DNA of 64,000 bases from Picochlorum sp. 'celeri' (lineage: Eukaryota; Chlorophyta; Trebouxiophyceae): positions 165,497 through 229,496 of the forward strand of contig JAACMV010000021.1 in the NCBI GenBank assembly GCA_010909725.1. The letters are read 5' to 3'. Made by a program: the position numbers and the translations under genes. Below, piece by piece: positions 52,993 through 61,947 of this stretch. The notes under the pieces are model-generated. The model was not told the DNA's origin, made no database searches, and saw only the letters and a program-made list of their open reading frames with translations. Position 1 is the stretch's first letter, and each line of letters starts with the position of its first letter.

Positions 52993-54378
52993 CTACTTGC
53001 CTGGAGGCAGTTTTGGTGCGGTGTCAGATGCGGGATACTCGTCAGCGCCGTCATCTGGGCCAAAGGATGGGATGGACTGGAGGCGTGTGGTGAGGGAGAG
53101 GCGAATCTCCATGTCTCTGAGCTGATGGCCTACGCTCATGAGCCAGAAGAGAATTTCACCCAGTTCAGAGGAAGTGCATTCTGACTTGTTGCTCTTCCAC
53201 ACGCCGTCATCATCTCTTCCGATCAGTCTATCCACAAGGGCATTCATGGCTTCCATGACGTCAGCAGAGGCACACTCTGTGAGTTCTGCGACATTCTCCC
53301 CACTGAGGGTTTTCAAATATGCCAGCAATTCGCTTTCCAATTCCTCCGCCAAGACTGATTTCGGGTCTTCTTCTACGTGGTAACTTTTATTGTTGTTGGA
53401 ATGGCTGTGGATTGTCATATTCTGCTGGCTCTGTGTGTATGATGCCAGCCTGGCCAAGTGTGTGTCAATGTCATCTGTTGTAGACGTGTCTTTTTCTTCG
53501 TCGTCGTCTTCAGGGTCGTGTCTGGATTGCAAAAGTTCCCGTCTCAAAGCAGCAACCTCCTGTTCCAATTGCTCGATATACTCTGCTGCAGGGATCTCTT
53601 GGACGCCGTGTTCATAATGCCAGCGCAGCACCTCTCCCTGGATGCCCACCTTTTGTGTCCCGGCCGCAAACACCCCGACATCTTCCCCAACATACTCGAT
53701 GCTTTCGTCATCATCAATGCTCGAGCCTTTCTTCTGCTTGTTCTTCTTCTTTTCAACAACATGGGGTAAAAATCCCCTCGGCACCCCACCATCTGATACA
53801 ATGATGTCACTCACAGTGTTTGTGTACACCCCTCCTCGTGGCGAGGCGACCTCGAGCCTCTTGGCAAGCTCCAAGCGATGATGTGCATTGCAAAACATGT
53901 ACCCTGTCATCAAGACGCTGTACATGAGCTGCGTCAGATTCTCCTCCCTGGATGAAATTGTAATCTCAAAATACTCTGGGGGAAGCGTTCCAATCAAATT
54001 ACTAATAGTCTGGCGTATAGCAACCATGGATGCCTTGGGCAACATGGGACCAGAACCATTCTTGCCGTCTTCATACTCTGAAATCCTGTGTGTTGCTGGA
54101 GACAAACTCAACACATACTCCAACAAGGCCTCTTTCCTCGTCTTCACGCCCGCATCGGCCCTGGCGTCCTTCCCATCATTCTTTTTATTCTTATTATTTC
54201 TATTGCCCCAAAAGGCACGCACTCTACTCCCATGATGATACCCTCTCTGCCTTGCCTTTAGAGAGTGCCAGGGCCCTCTCACCTGCACTCCTGAAAATAT
54301 GCTCTTGGGTTTCTGCGAATGGCATCTATTCATGGCCCGCACCCCACACATCTGATGGTGATGATAGGTGAGGATCAT
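52993..54378 (-). CDS. DUF760 protein, chloroplast candidate
   Basis: A 461-aa single-exon protein from ATG 54378. After an Arg/Lys/His-rich leader of about 75 residues come two related helical blocks. The first is ALLEYVLSLSPA, then AIRQTISNLIGTLPPEYFEI and LTQLMYSVLMTGYMFCNAHHR. The second, near residues 340-440, has LLAYLKTLSGENVAEL and LGEILFWLMSVGHQLRDMEIR. This is the paired DUF760 arrangement of plant plastid proteins of unknown role. An acidic, Asn/Ser-rich linker joins them. The leader suggests plastid import. Confidence 0.8.
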   Translation of the reverse strand: MILTYHHHQMCGVRAMNRCHSQKPKSIFSGVQVRGPWHSLKARQRGYHHGSRVRAFWGNRNNKNKKNDGKDARADAGVKTRKEALLEYVLSLSPATHRISEYEDGKNGSGPMLPKASMVAIRQTISNLIGTLPPEYFEITISSREENLTQLMYSVLMTGYMFCNAHHRLELAKRLEVASPRGGVYTNTVSDIIVSDGGVPRGFLPHVVEKKKNKQKKGSSIDDDESIEYVGEDVGVFAAGTQKVGIQGEVLRWHYEHGVQEIPAAEYIEQLEQEVAALRRELLQSRHDPEDDDEEKDTSTTDDIDTHLARLASYTQSQQNMTIHSHSNNNKSYHVEEDPKSVLAEELESELLAYLKTLSGENVAELTECASADVMEAMNALVDRLIGRDDDGVWKSNKSECTSSELGEILFWLMSVGHQLRDMEIRLSLTTRLQSIPSFGPDDGADEYPASDTAPKLPPGK

Positions 54379-54894
54379 GCTCTCTGTATTCTTGTTCTTC
54401 AATCACAAGTACTGTAGGGTAGGGTGCTCTGTCACTCGTTCCCTCAACAACAGTGGTCGTCGTCGCGGTAGAACTACTACAACACTCCTTTTCAATCCGA
54501 CGCTGCTCTATGTATTAAATAGAGGTATTTAAGAAGGAAAACTAGCGTATAGAATGTAAACCACGCGTGGTCATCAACAAGAACATGTAAATCGCAGAGA
54601 AATCAACGCGGTCAGGGTTCTGCAAGTCTTGTTGCGACTCAGCGTACAACTATGACACTAAATATTAATTAGGAAAATTGTCTTCTCAGGAATAGGCTGA
54701 TGCGAGGGTGTGTGGATACGGATATGCTCATGTCTATTCCGTAAATCGATAACAAAAAATGAATTTGAGTTTCTGTATTCGCTCAAATGCCCTGGTCAAT
54801 TGATTATTATTCTGCTGATATACTTCTTACAAGAACGAATCGTTATTCATGAAGAATGTTGTGATAGAGAGAGTCGTTGTTGTATGATTTTGTG
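54379..54894. promoter_or_regulatory. 516-bp divergent promoter region
   Basis: Between the DUF760 and MATE genes, which point away from each other. No clear TATA box or gene; contains a few ATTAAT-type A/T stretches. Confidence 0.35.
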
Positions 54895-56748
54895 ATGAAT
54901 TGTTGTTCCGGAGAAGGTTGCCTGTTCGTCGGCTCAATATCAGCTATATCTTCGCATACGACAGCTACTACTTGTAATTCTTTATTGGTACCACGTCATA
55001 GAAGAGTTCCAAGGAGGGGCTGGGTATCCAGTAGAGCGAGGAGGAGAGCTCAACTGTCTTGTGCTGCTGAGAACAAGGACACTCGTGGAGGAGAAGAGTA
55101 TCAACGTGATACTGGTGGCCCTTTCAAGCTACCAAAGATTGCGCTGCCTGGTGCACACGAAGATGATGCACAGATACTGGCGTTGGCTGTTCCTGCGGCG
55201 CTTGCACTAGCAGCTGATCCATTGTTGCAGGTGGTTGATACAGCTTTTGTGGGGCATGCAGGACCTGATGCGTTGGCAGCCCTCGGTATCAATTCGGCGC
55301 TCTTTACGTTTTCCTTTCTGGTTTTTAATTTTTTAGGAACGGCGACGACGCCGTTGGTGGCGCGGGCAAAGTCTTCTCAGAATGCGACCAAGGCTGGGCT
55401 TGTCACTCTGCAGGCACTGACTGTGGCTGCTGTGTGTGGGAGTCTGCTGACGGTTGCGTTGTTGGTTGGGAGCGACCAGGCTTTGCATGTGATGGGGGCT
55501 GACCCCGAGGCTAATCCTGTGACGTATGAGATGTCGCAGCAGTTTTTATACATTCGGGCATTTGCAGCGCCTGCTGTGATGTTGTGTACTGTTGGACAGG
55601 GTGTGTTTGGGGGTCTTCAGGATATGAAGACGCCGCTCGGAATAACGGCATCTGCTAATATGATTAATTTAAGTTTGGATGTTTTTCTTATTCTTGGTCT
55701 TGGGTGGGGTGTTCGAGGCGCAGCGTGTGCCACAACAGTGGCAGAGTGGACGGCAGCATCTTGCTATCTGTATTTTTTGTGGACACGGCGAGAATCGTTG
55801 GGTGGGTCGTCAGCGCCGGAGGCTATGAAGAAAATGGATGCTCAGGAATTGATTGCATCTTTTAGGCCTTTTTTTAATGCTGGTGGAGCTGTTCTCATGC
55901 GGACGATACTGCTGTTGGGTACCAAGACTGTCGCCTCGGCAACTGCAGCGAGGCTTGGGTCTACAGCGATTGGGTCTCATCAGGTCGTGATGCAATTATG
56001 GTTACTCACGAGTATGTTGGTGGATTCTTTGGCAGTGTCGGGACAGAGTCTTATTGCTGTAGAGTTTGGTAAAGCCAAGGTGGACTGTATGAAGGCTATG
56101 AAAGCGCAGCCGGCAGATATGCTGATGACGGAAGATGTTACGGTGATGCTTGATACTTCTGGGGCACGACGAGTAGCGAATAGATTGTTGCAGCTAGGAA
56201 TTGGTTCTGGGGTGGTGCTTGCAGCAGCATTCACCCTCACATCCCCATGGATTCCAAAGTTGTTTACAGAAGACCCTGACGTAGAACGAACGATTCTTGG
56301 AATTCTACCCATTGCCCTGGCAATGTTGCCTGTGAATGGTGCTGTTTATGTTCTTGATGGTATTTTGGTTGGGTCACGGGATTTCACGTGGATGGCCAAG
56401 GCCATGACACTGGCAGCGGGGTCTGCTGTTGTGTTCCTAGCAGCTGTAGAGCCTCTTGATCTTGGATTACAAGGCGTTTGGTATGCGCTGGCTGCATTAA
56501 TGATTCTTAGAATGAGCACTCTGGTATGGAGGTATCAATCACGCCGTGGTCCATTTTCCCCAGAAGGGCAGGAGGTGATTCTGAAAGCAGGGAACAATAG
56601 TATGGATGTTGTTCTGGAAACTAATGGTGCAGATGCAAACGATCGAAGTGTATCCAAAACAAAAGGACACATCTCGCCAATGTACAATAATAATAATCAT
56701 AATGCATGTACAATGAAGGACAGCCAGGAAGAAGATTGTATTACATGA
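54895..56748 (+). CDS. MATE-family efflux transporter, plastid candidate
   Basis: A 617-aa single-exon protein from ATG 54895. The first 75 residues include an Arg-rich stretch (RHRRVPRRGWVSSRARRR), consistent with a chloroplast transit peptide. The MATE fold follows: LQVVDTAFVGHAGPDALAAL in helix 1, NFLGTATTPLVARA in helix 2, FGGLQDMKTPLGI after helix 5 and a second six-helix half with IGSHQVVMQLWLL. It resembles plant DTX45/EDS5-like plastid MATE exporters, which move aromatic metabolites or phenolics out of the plastid. The C-terminal 60 residues are polar; their last codons are part of the 325-bp direct repeat. Confidence 0.88.
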   Translation: MNCCSGEGCLFVGSISAISSHTTATTCNSLLVPRHRRVPRRGWVSSRARRRAQLSCAAENKDTRGGEEYQRDTGGPFKLPKIALPGAHEDDAQILALAVPAALALAADPLLQVVDTAFVGHAGPDALAALGINSALFTFSFLVFNFLGTATTPLVARAKSSQNATKAGLVTLQALTVAAVCGSLLTVALLVGSDQALHVMGADPEANPVTYEMSQQFLYIRAFAAPAVMLCTVGQGVFGGLQDMKTPLGITASANMINLSLDVFLILGLGWGVRGAACATTVAEWTAASCYLYFLWTRRESLGGSSAPEAMKKMDAQELIASFRPFFNAGGAVLMRTILLLGTKTVASATAARLGSTAIGSHQVVMQLWLLTSMLVDSLAVSGQSLIAVEFGKAKVDCMKAMKAQPADMLMTEDVTVMLDTSGARRVANRLLQLGIGSGVVLAAAFTLTSPWIPKLFTEDPDVERTILGILPIALAMLPVNGAVYVLDGILVGSRDFTWMAKAMTLAAGSAVVFLAAVEPLDLGLQGVWYALAALMILRMSTLVWRYQSRRGPFSPEGQEVILKAGNNSMDVVLETNGADANDRSVSKTKGHISPMYNNNNHNACTMKDSQEEDCIT

Positions 56749-57025
56749 AAGAACAACCGTATGTATGTATGAATGAAATATAAGATCTAGTACTGCAAAA
56801 GCCGTCTGTATGTAACAACCACGTTCATGAGCATTAATTAATTCTTGTGGTTTTCGACAAAAGATTTGGCCTGTGACATCATATCCTCAGCGTTGGCAAA
56901 CATCTCCTCACTCTTGGCCTTGACATAGTCATCCAAAGTCTCTTTATTTGCATGAATCTCACTGACAAATTGTGAGACATCCCCCGCAATATCAGTGGCG
57001 CCGCTCGCAAGGGCTCCGATAGCAG
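56701..57025. repeat. 325-bp direct repeat, left copy
   Basis: Matches 61623-61947 with only two mismatches (offset 4,922 bp). It contains the last codons and 3' UTR of the MATE gene plus the end of the convergent secreted-protein gene. It and its partner flank a 4.6-kb block. Confidence 0.95.
56811..56815 (+). terminator. poly(A) signal TGTAA of the MATE gene
   Basis: TGTAA 63 bp after the MATE stop; a second copy lies at 61733-61737 in the right-hand repeat. Confidence 0.45.
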
Positions 57026-57161
57026 CCAACTGTGAGACGGGAGGGATTCCTCTTTGTCGCAAGGTACGGCAATACACACGGGGTGCGCGTTCGTCCAGCC
57101 TCATCTCCATGTTGCATTTGTTTCCAATTGCTGCATGGCATACTGGTGTGTATGCCAGCAT
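56838..57161 (-). pseudogene. truncated, chimeric copy of the helical secreted-protein gene
   Basis: The C-terminal 60-odd codons are the same as the end of the 369-aa protein at 61760-62869. Upstream of the repeat boundary at 57025 the frame continues into unrelated sequence up to an ATG at 57161, giving a 107-aa chimeric frame (MLAYTPVCHAAIGNKC...). It lacks the signal peptide and most of the original protein. It is probably a remnant; whether the chimera is expressed is unknown. Confidence 0.8.
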
Positions 57162-57689
57162 ACCTCACCGGACTATCTGATTATATTTTACAGACAACAT
57201 TAAATGTAATGAAAGCGTTTGAAAAGCTTTCTAGAGGTGTTCAGAAGACTTGCTCTAATCGGAATACTTGATGTGAGGTGCCAGCAGCATCAGTTCCAGC
57301 TTCCCTCTGCAGAGGCTGCATGGACCATCTGGACCTCAGCCAGTTTCTGACCAATCACGACGCGTCATGGAGGAGATTCGAATTAAAAATGCCATCAAAT
57401 CGAATCATTTCGAAACTACCTTACGAGGTTGTATCAGATGTGTCAAATTCCTTACATCCTTGACGTGACTGGATATTAAAGCGAGTGGTGTCTCAAATTG
57501 AAACGGAATTCCGTTTCCTTTCGAAAGGTGGGCGGTTCAATTCGCATACGCAAAAGTCAATTCTCAGCGACCTTACAGTTAAAATGAAAAAGGAGAGAAG
57601 AAACACTACCTGTGTCAAAATTCTCAAGAATATGGCCCTCTCCAACTAGGTGTTGTTCTGGAGTAAGTTACTCGAAGAGGAGTCTCCTT
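57162..57689. other. 528-bp region at the left end of the inserted block, no gene seen
   Basis: No supported frame or RNA gene. Falls between the truncated copy and the stop of the next secreted-protein gene. Confidence 0.3.
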
Positions 57690-58928
57690 TCAGAAGAACA
57701 GCCAGCTTGCCAAGGGGACTGCAACATAAAACATGGAATTGTGCCATGCAGTAGACAGGATTCCACTCGCTGCAGAGGCGTTTTCACTCGTTGCATTAAC
57801 ATAGGTTTGTCCTTTGGCCACAAAAAGGACAGGATTTGACAAAGAAGACCCCTTGCTATGGAAACTATTCAGCACAGATGTATAACTTTTGCTGCTGCTT
57901 CCGTTGGTTGCATCCAGTTCTGCTGCACGCAAGATGTCCATGTCAAGCTGATCTTCTGCAAGTTCATCAACAGGGAGGAGAGAGAGATTGATGCTGCCAT
58001 TTCCCCCATGCGATGAAAAATCGATGCGCTTCACCTCAAATGGCACAGTCAGCATTTTTCTATCAGGGATCTCCCACGATGCGTGCAGGTACTGTGGTGC
58101 ACCGTCTTCAGACGTGGAGGTCAGTGCATCAGAGGAATTCACAAAATGAGCGTGATTGAGTCCGTACGAGTACATCGCAGTCCAGGGGTGGACATTTTCA
58201 AGGCTGAGCCTCCAGCTAGATCCCTCCGGCTGCAAGATGCCACCCTTGGACATCATTACATACATGGGGCTCTCAGTGTTGAACTCTTCCTCCGCTTGTC
58301 CAGCGCATAGACAGTCTTCGTCAAGCCTGACATGACCAATATCAGATCCATCGATATATACTAAGGGATTCAATACCTCGGTTCCGGGTGAGAGATCCCC
58401 TTGCTGTACTCGCCATCCGTCTTGTACCTTGAGCGTGTTCTCCGTAAGGTATCCCCCAGTCTCGACAGGGGCAACCTTAATGCGATAGATACCGCCACCA
58501 GATGAGGTGTCGTTCAAAGATATCGCCTTGAATGTGACAGCTGAAAGAGTTCGATCACCTGCGACCGGCCAGGCAATAGCCATCTCTGGCCGAGCTGTAC
58601 CATGCATGGCTCCACTGAGCAAACTATCCGTCCACGTCGATGTCGATATTGGATAGGGGCTTGATGCAAACATAGTAGACCAATTAAATACGCCCCGCAA
58701 TTCCAGATCCAGATCATTGCCACCTGGAGCTTTCGTGACCGTAGCAGATTCGGCAGGGGTCACAAACAGCCACTTGGGCTTTGCGGCACAGTCGCACGCC
58801 GGCGACGAATCTTGCTGCAACAGCACCCTTTGCTGAAATGTAAGATTTGCATCAACATTATCTGGAATCCCCACCGAGATCGTAACTAAAGCGAGGAGAG
58901 CTAGCAAACAGCACAGTCTTTTAGTCAT
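57690..58928 (-). CDS. unrecognised secreted, probably GPI-anchored protein
   Basis: A 412-aa protein from ATG 58928 with a clear signal peptide (TKRLCCLLALLALVTISVG) and a hydrophobic C-terminal tail (FYVAVPLASWLFF) after small residues, as expected for a GPI anchor signal. About a dozen N-x-S/T sites suggest N-glycosylation. Cys pairs occur at CDCAAK and CLCAG. The body looks like beta-strand-rich extracellular domains (GSSWRLSLENVHPW, LHASWEIPDRKMLTVPFEVK). I recognise no family. It lies in a block bounded by 325-bp direct repeats, divergent from the next secreted-protein gene. Confidence 0.7.
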   Translation of the reverse strand: MTKRLCCLLALLALVTISVGIPDNVDANLTFQQRVLLQQDSSPACDCAAKPKWLFVTPAESATVTKAPGGNDLDLELRGVFNWSTMFASSPYPISTSTWTDSLLSGAMHGTARPEMAIAWPVAGDRTLSAVTFKAISLNDTSSGGGIYRIKVAPVETGGYLTENTLKVQDGWRVQQGDLSPGTEVLNPLVYIDGSDIGHVRLDEDCLCAGQAEEEFNTESPMYVMMSKGGILQPEGSSWRLSLENVHPWTAMYSYGLNHAHFVNSSDALTSTSEDGAPQYLHASWEIPDRKMLTVPFEVKRIDFSSHGGNGSINLSLLPVDELAEDQLDMDILRAAELDATNGSSSKSYTSVLNSFHSKGSSLSNPVLFVAKGQTYVNATSENASAASGILSTAWHNSMFYVAVPLASWLFF

Positions 58929-58965
58929 CAAGTCTCCTTGCCAGTGTCACGCTGGATCGCAGACG

Positions 58966-58973
58966 CTTTTATA
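58966..58973 (-). promoter_or_regulatory. TATA box of the GPI-anchored protein gene
   Basis: TATAAAAG on the minus strand, 38 bp upstream of the start codon, implying a very short 5' UTR. Confidence 0.5.
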
Positions 58974-59378
58974 CCGGTATGATGGTTTTATGTGAGTGAT
59001 ATAGCGTTAATAATCTTAATAATTAGTAAACCAAGACCACAGGTTCGTGGGTGGCTGTTTGCAGACGAATATTCGGCAGTAATGGCTATGATGCTATTCA
59101 CCAGCGAATATTAGCCGGAATATTTCGAAAGATTCCGCAACAATGGAACGCTGAGGAACTGTGCAGAGCAGAGTCACTTTCGAAGCTCATAAATAACATC
59201 ACATAAAACCTAATAGTACGCTATTTGTCAGTGACAAATTGTCACAGTTATCCAGGTTGGGTAATCGAGTTCGGTTACTTAAGATTACGTGGGTCCTAAA
59301 CCTGCGCGTTGTGGCAAGATTCTCTCCTCGCACATAATACCCGACTCCTTACTCGACAAGGCCGAATTATAAGCCAGC

Positions 59379-61391
59379 ATGAAGATCGTTTCAGCTCTGA
59401 TTTGCATTTTTCTCTCGCTGATATTGTTCGCTGCACGGACCGGGGCAGCGCGGCATTACAGGAGAGACCTTCTAGAGCAGAATTGCGAATGGGCCCCCCT
59501 GTCCACGTACGTCTTTTCTGCATCCTCTTTCAACCTTACTCCGGTGGGGGGACAGGGAGATTCTGGACGCATGTATGAGCTCAGTATTCCAAAGTCGGAC
59601 GTAGCCTCGTCAGTGCCGCTGGTTGTCCATGACATTGCTGAGAGGCATCTGTACCAGGAGGTGGTTGACCCAGATGCCTTCCTGGGTGCCTGGGCGAAGG
59701 CGTCTGCGAAGGCAGGTGGAAAGGAACAGTCTTATCCCCAGCCATCATTGGCAGAAGTGGAGCATTGTATGGAGGAGTTTGCTGAAATAGCCTCCGTTGC
59801 TGAGGAGGTTGGTCTGGAAAGTTTTCCAGCAGATGCCTTGATTGCATTCCATACCCCGGGGCTGCCTGCGATTGTCGCAGATATTTTGGATGTACAAGAT
59901 AAAGGAGATTCATATGTGTGGATTCTACAGATGGCACCACCAAACGCTACGATTGATGGCCCGGAGACTGGATGCAGGAGTCCAACGCAAGTATACCACC
60001 ATCCCACCAGGTGCTTGGCTATTGAGACAGATGCCGAGTTGGATGCGTCCTCTTTGCAAGGCAATGGTATGACGGCTTTTGTGAAAGTTTCAAGTGTGTT
60101 GTCAGAAGTACAAGCCGATAAAGCCGAGAGATCCAATCGAGCCCTGCCTCAACTGAAGATGGGCACCAACATGCCACAGGGGGGAAACAGTTCAGATGAG
60201 AGTTGCCCGGAGGGATCTCACAAGACTCCTCTCAACACATACTTTGTCACCATGGACAGTGTCACGGTGAAAAGGCTGGAGAAATATGCTGACGAGCTCG
60301 GATCATTTATTGAGGTGGGGTTCCCTAAGGGTAGGTTGCCAGCCTCTGTCCCTTTTGTCAAGAGTGACATGGAGGCCCAACGAATGTTCGAAGACTTGCT
60401 CAATTCGACTGAATTCTTCTCCACGTGGGCCAAAATAGCGACCAAGGCCTCCCCCCTGAACGGGACGTTCGCAATGCCAGGGTTGAGTGAGGCCTCCGAA
60501 TGCTTTGAAGGGTATAGACAGCAGGTCCTTGATGAGGACATAGCGGCAAAAGGTATTGCACAAGCACCTTCAAATGCCATGCTCGTGTTTGGGACGGGCC
60601 AGCATGGCGTGGTTGCAGACGTTTTTGATGTGATCGATGCCGGTGATTCCTACCTCTGGCATCTGCGCGTTGCACCTTCCCAGGCTCCTATGGATACCAG
60701 AGAAGGCGAGTGTCACCCATACCACTCTTTGGAAAACCCCCACTACCATCACATCTCCAGGTGCTTGGGTGTAGATTTCACCTCTCCTCTGGATGTGTCT
60801 CTGGTAAACGGCACCAGCATAACGGCGTTTGTTAGATTGTCAGATCCAATAACACCCTTTCTTGTCATTGGTGGTATAATTGCTGGTGGAACTGCAGCTG
60901 GAACTGCTGCTGCTGCAATAATTAATTCCGACTCCAGCGATAAATGTCGTAGACGGGCGCTGTTGAGGTTGCTGTTAGAAGACGATTGCTTGTCGGATGG
61001 CTCAGAATCAGACACCTCAGAATCAGACACAGATTATGATATGTTTGGAAATCCGATTTCCCCAGACCCCCCCTCTCCACCACCATCCAGTCCGGAGCCA
61101 AGTTCAAAGCCAGAAACAAAAGACCAAGGAACAGATCCAGAAAAGGATAAATGCAAAACAGAAAAGGTCAAAGGTTGCATGCAGGGGGGAGCAGTTGGGG
61201 GTGTCGCAGAAGCAGTGGGTGATGAAGCAAAACAAGATACAAAAGACGCTTTGAATGGGGAAAATCCATTTAGTAAAGATGATCTGGTATCGAATGCCAA
61301 GAGTGCGGCCGGTTCAGCTGTTAAAGGAGCTTTGAAAGGGTGCATCGGTGTTCTTGCTTATAAAGCTCTGAATTGTATTGGAAGAGGGTAG
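59379..61391 (+). CDS. unrecognised secreted protein with two-fold internal repeat and membrane/glycine-rich tail
   Basis: A 670-aa single-exon protein. Residues 1-23 are a signal peptide. Two copies of a ~200-residue unit follow (about 36-245 and 285-500). Shared landmarks are PLSTYVF/PLNTYFV, FLGAWAKASAKA/FFSTWAKIATKA, PADALIAFHTPGLPAIVADI/PSNAMLVFGTGQHGVVADV, DVQDKGDSYVWILQMAP/DVIDAGDSYLWHLRVAP, PTRCLAIE/ISRCLGVD and MTAFVKVS/ITAFVRLS. A hydrophobic Gly/Ala segment (FLVIGGIIAGGTAAGTAAAA) comes next, then a Ser/Pro/Asp linker and a glycine-zipper-like tail. Conserved Cys and His suggest a disulfide or metal site. The family is unknown to me. Confidence 0.75.
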   Translation: MKIVSALICIFLSLILFAARTGAARHYRRDLLEQNCEWAPLSTYVFSASSFNLTPVGGQGDSGRMYELSIPKSDVASSVPLVVHDIAERHLYQEVVDPDAFLGAWAKASAKAGGKEQSYPQPSLAEVEHCMEEFAEIASVAEEVGLESFPADALIAFHTPGLPAIVADILDVQDKGDSYVWILQMAPPNATIDGPETGCRSPTQVYHHPTRCLAIETDAELDASSLQGNGMTAFVKVSSVLSEVQADKAERSNRALPQLKMGTNMPQGGNSSDESCPEGSHKTPLNTYFVTMDSVTVKRLEKYADELGSFIEVGFPKGRLPASVPFVKSDMEAQRMFEDLLNSTEFFSTWAKIATKASPLNGTFAMPGLSEASECFEGYRQQVLDEDIAAKGIAQAPSNAMLVFGTGQHGVVADVFDVIDAGDSYLWHLRVAPSQAPMDTREGECHPYHSLENPHYHHISRCLGVDFTSPLDVSLVNGTSITAFVRLSDPITPFLVIGGIIAGGTAAGTAAAAIINSDSSDKCRRRALLRLLLEDDCLSDGSESDTSESDTDYDMFGNPISPDPPSPPPSSPEPSSKPETKDQGTDPEKDKCKTEKVKGCMQGGAVGGVAEAVGDEAKQDTKDALNGENPFSKDDLVSNAKSAAGSAVKGALKGCIGVLAYKALNCIGRG

Positions 61392-61759
61392 GGACTCCCA
61401 AGATGGTAGGAGTAGTTGGGGCCATTAAACCCACAAGAGCCAGTAGATCAAAGACTGCTCCACTGATAACAAGTATAATTTTGTATTTTTAGCATTTAAG
61501 GCCGTTGAGAATTGCTTTGTTGTACCGCCCGTTTCAGTTCCAGACACCACTCGATTCAATATCCATTCAATAGCCACTGGCTAGTAGCCAGTCATCAAAA
61601 ACAATCTTGGAAGAATAATAATAATGCATGTACAATGAAGGACAGCCAGGAAGAAGATTGTATTACATGAAAGAACAACCGTATGTATGTATGAATGAAA
61701 TATAAGATCTAGTACTGCAAAAGCCGTCTGTATGTAACAACCACGTTCATGAGCATTAA
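61392..61759. other. intergenic region holding most of the right repeat's non-coding part
   Basis: Starts with the 3' end of the two-repeat gene; from 61623 it is a copy of the MATE gene tail (last codons, stop and TGTAA), so it contains a 3' fragment of MATE without the rest of the gene. Confidence 0.7.
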
Positions 61760-61947
61760 TTAATTCTTGTGGTTTTCGACAAAAGATTTGGCCTGTGACA
61801 TCATATCCTCAGCGTTGGCAAACATCTCCTCACTCTTGGCCTTGACATAGTCATCCAAAGTCTCTTTATTTGCATGAATCTCACTGACGAATTGTGAAAC
61901 ATCCCCCGCAATATCAGTGGCGCCGCTCGCAAGGGCTCCGATAGCAG
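61623..61947. repeat. 325-bp direct repeat, right copy
   Basis: Partner of 56701-57025. Contains a MATE tail fragment and the intact C-terminal end of the 369-aa secreted-protein gene. Confidence 0.95.

Noticed and set aside
53458..53769. Open + strand frames across the DUF760 and GT49 genes
   Set aside because: They are antisense shadows of well-supported genes, with no motif of their own.
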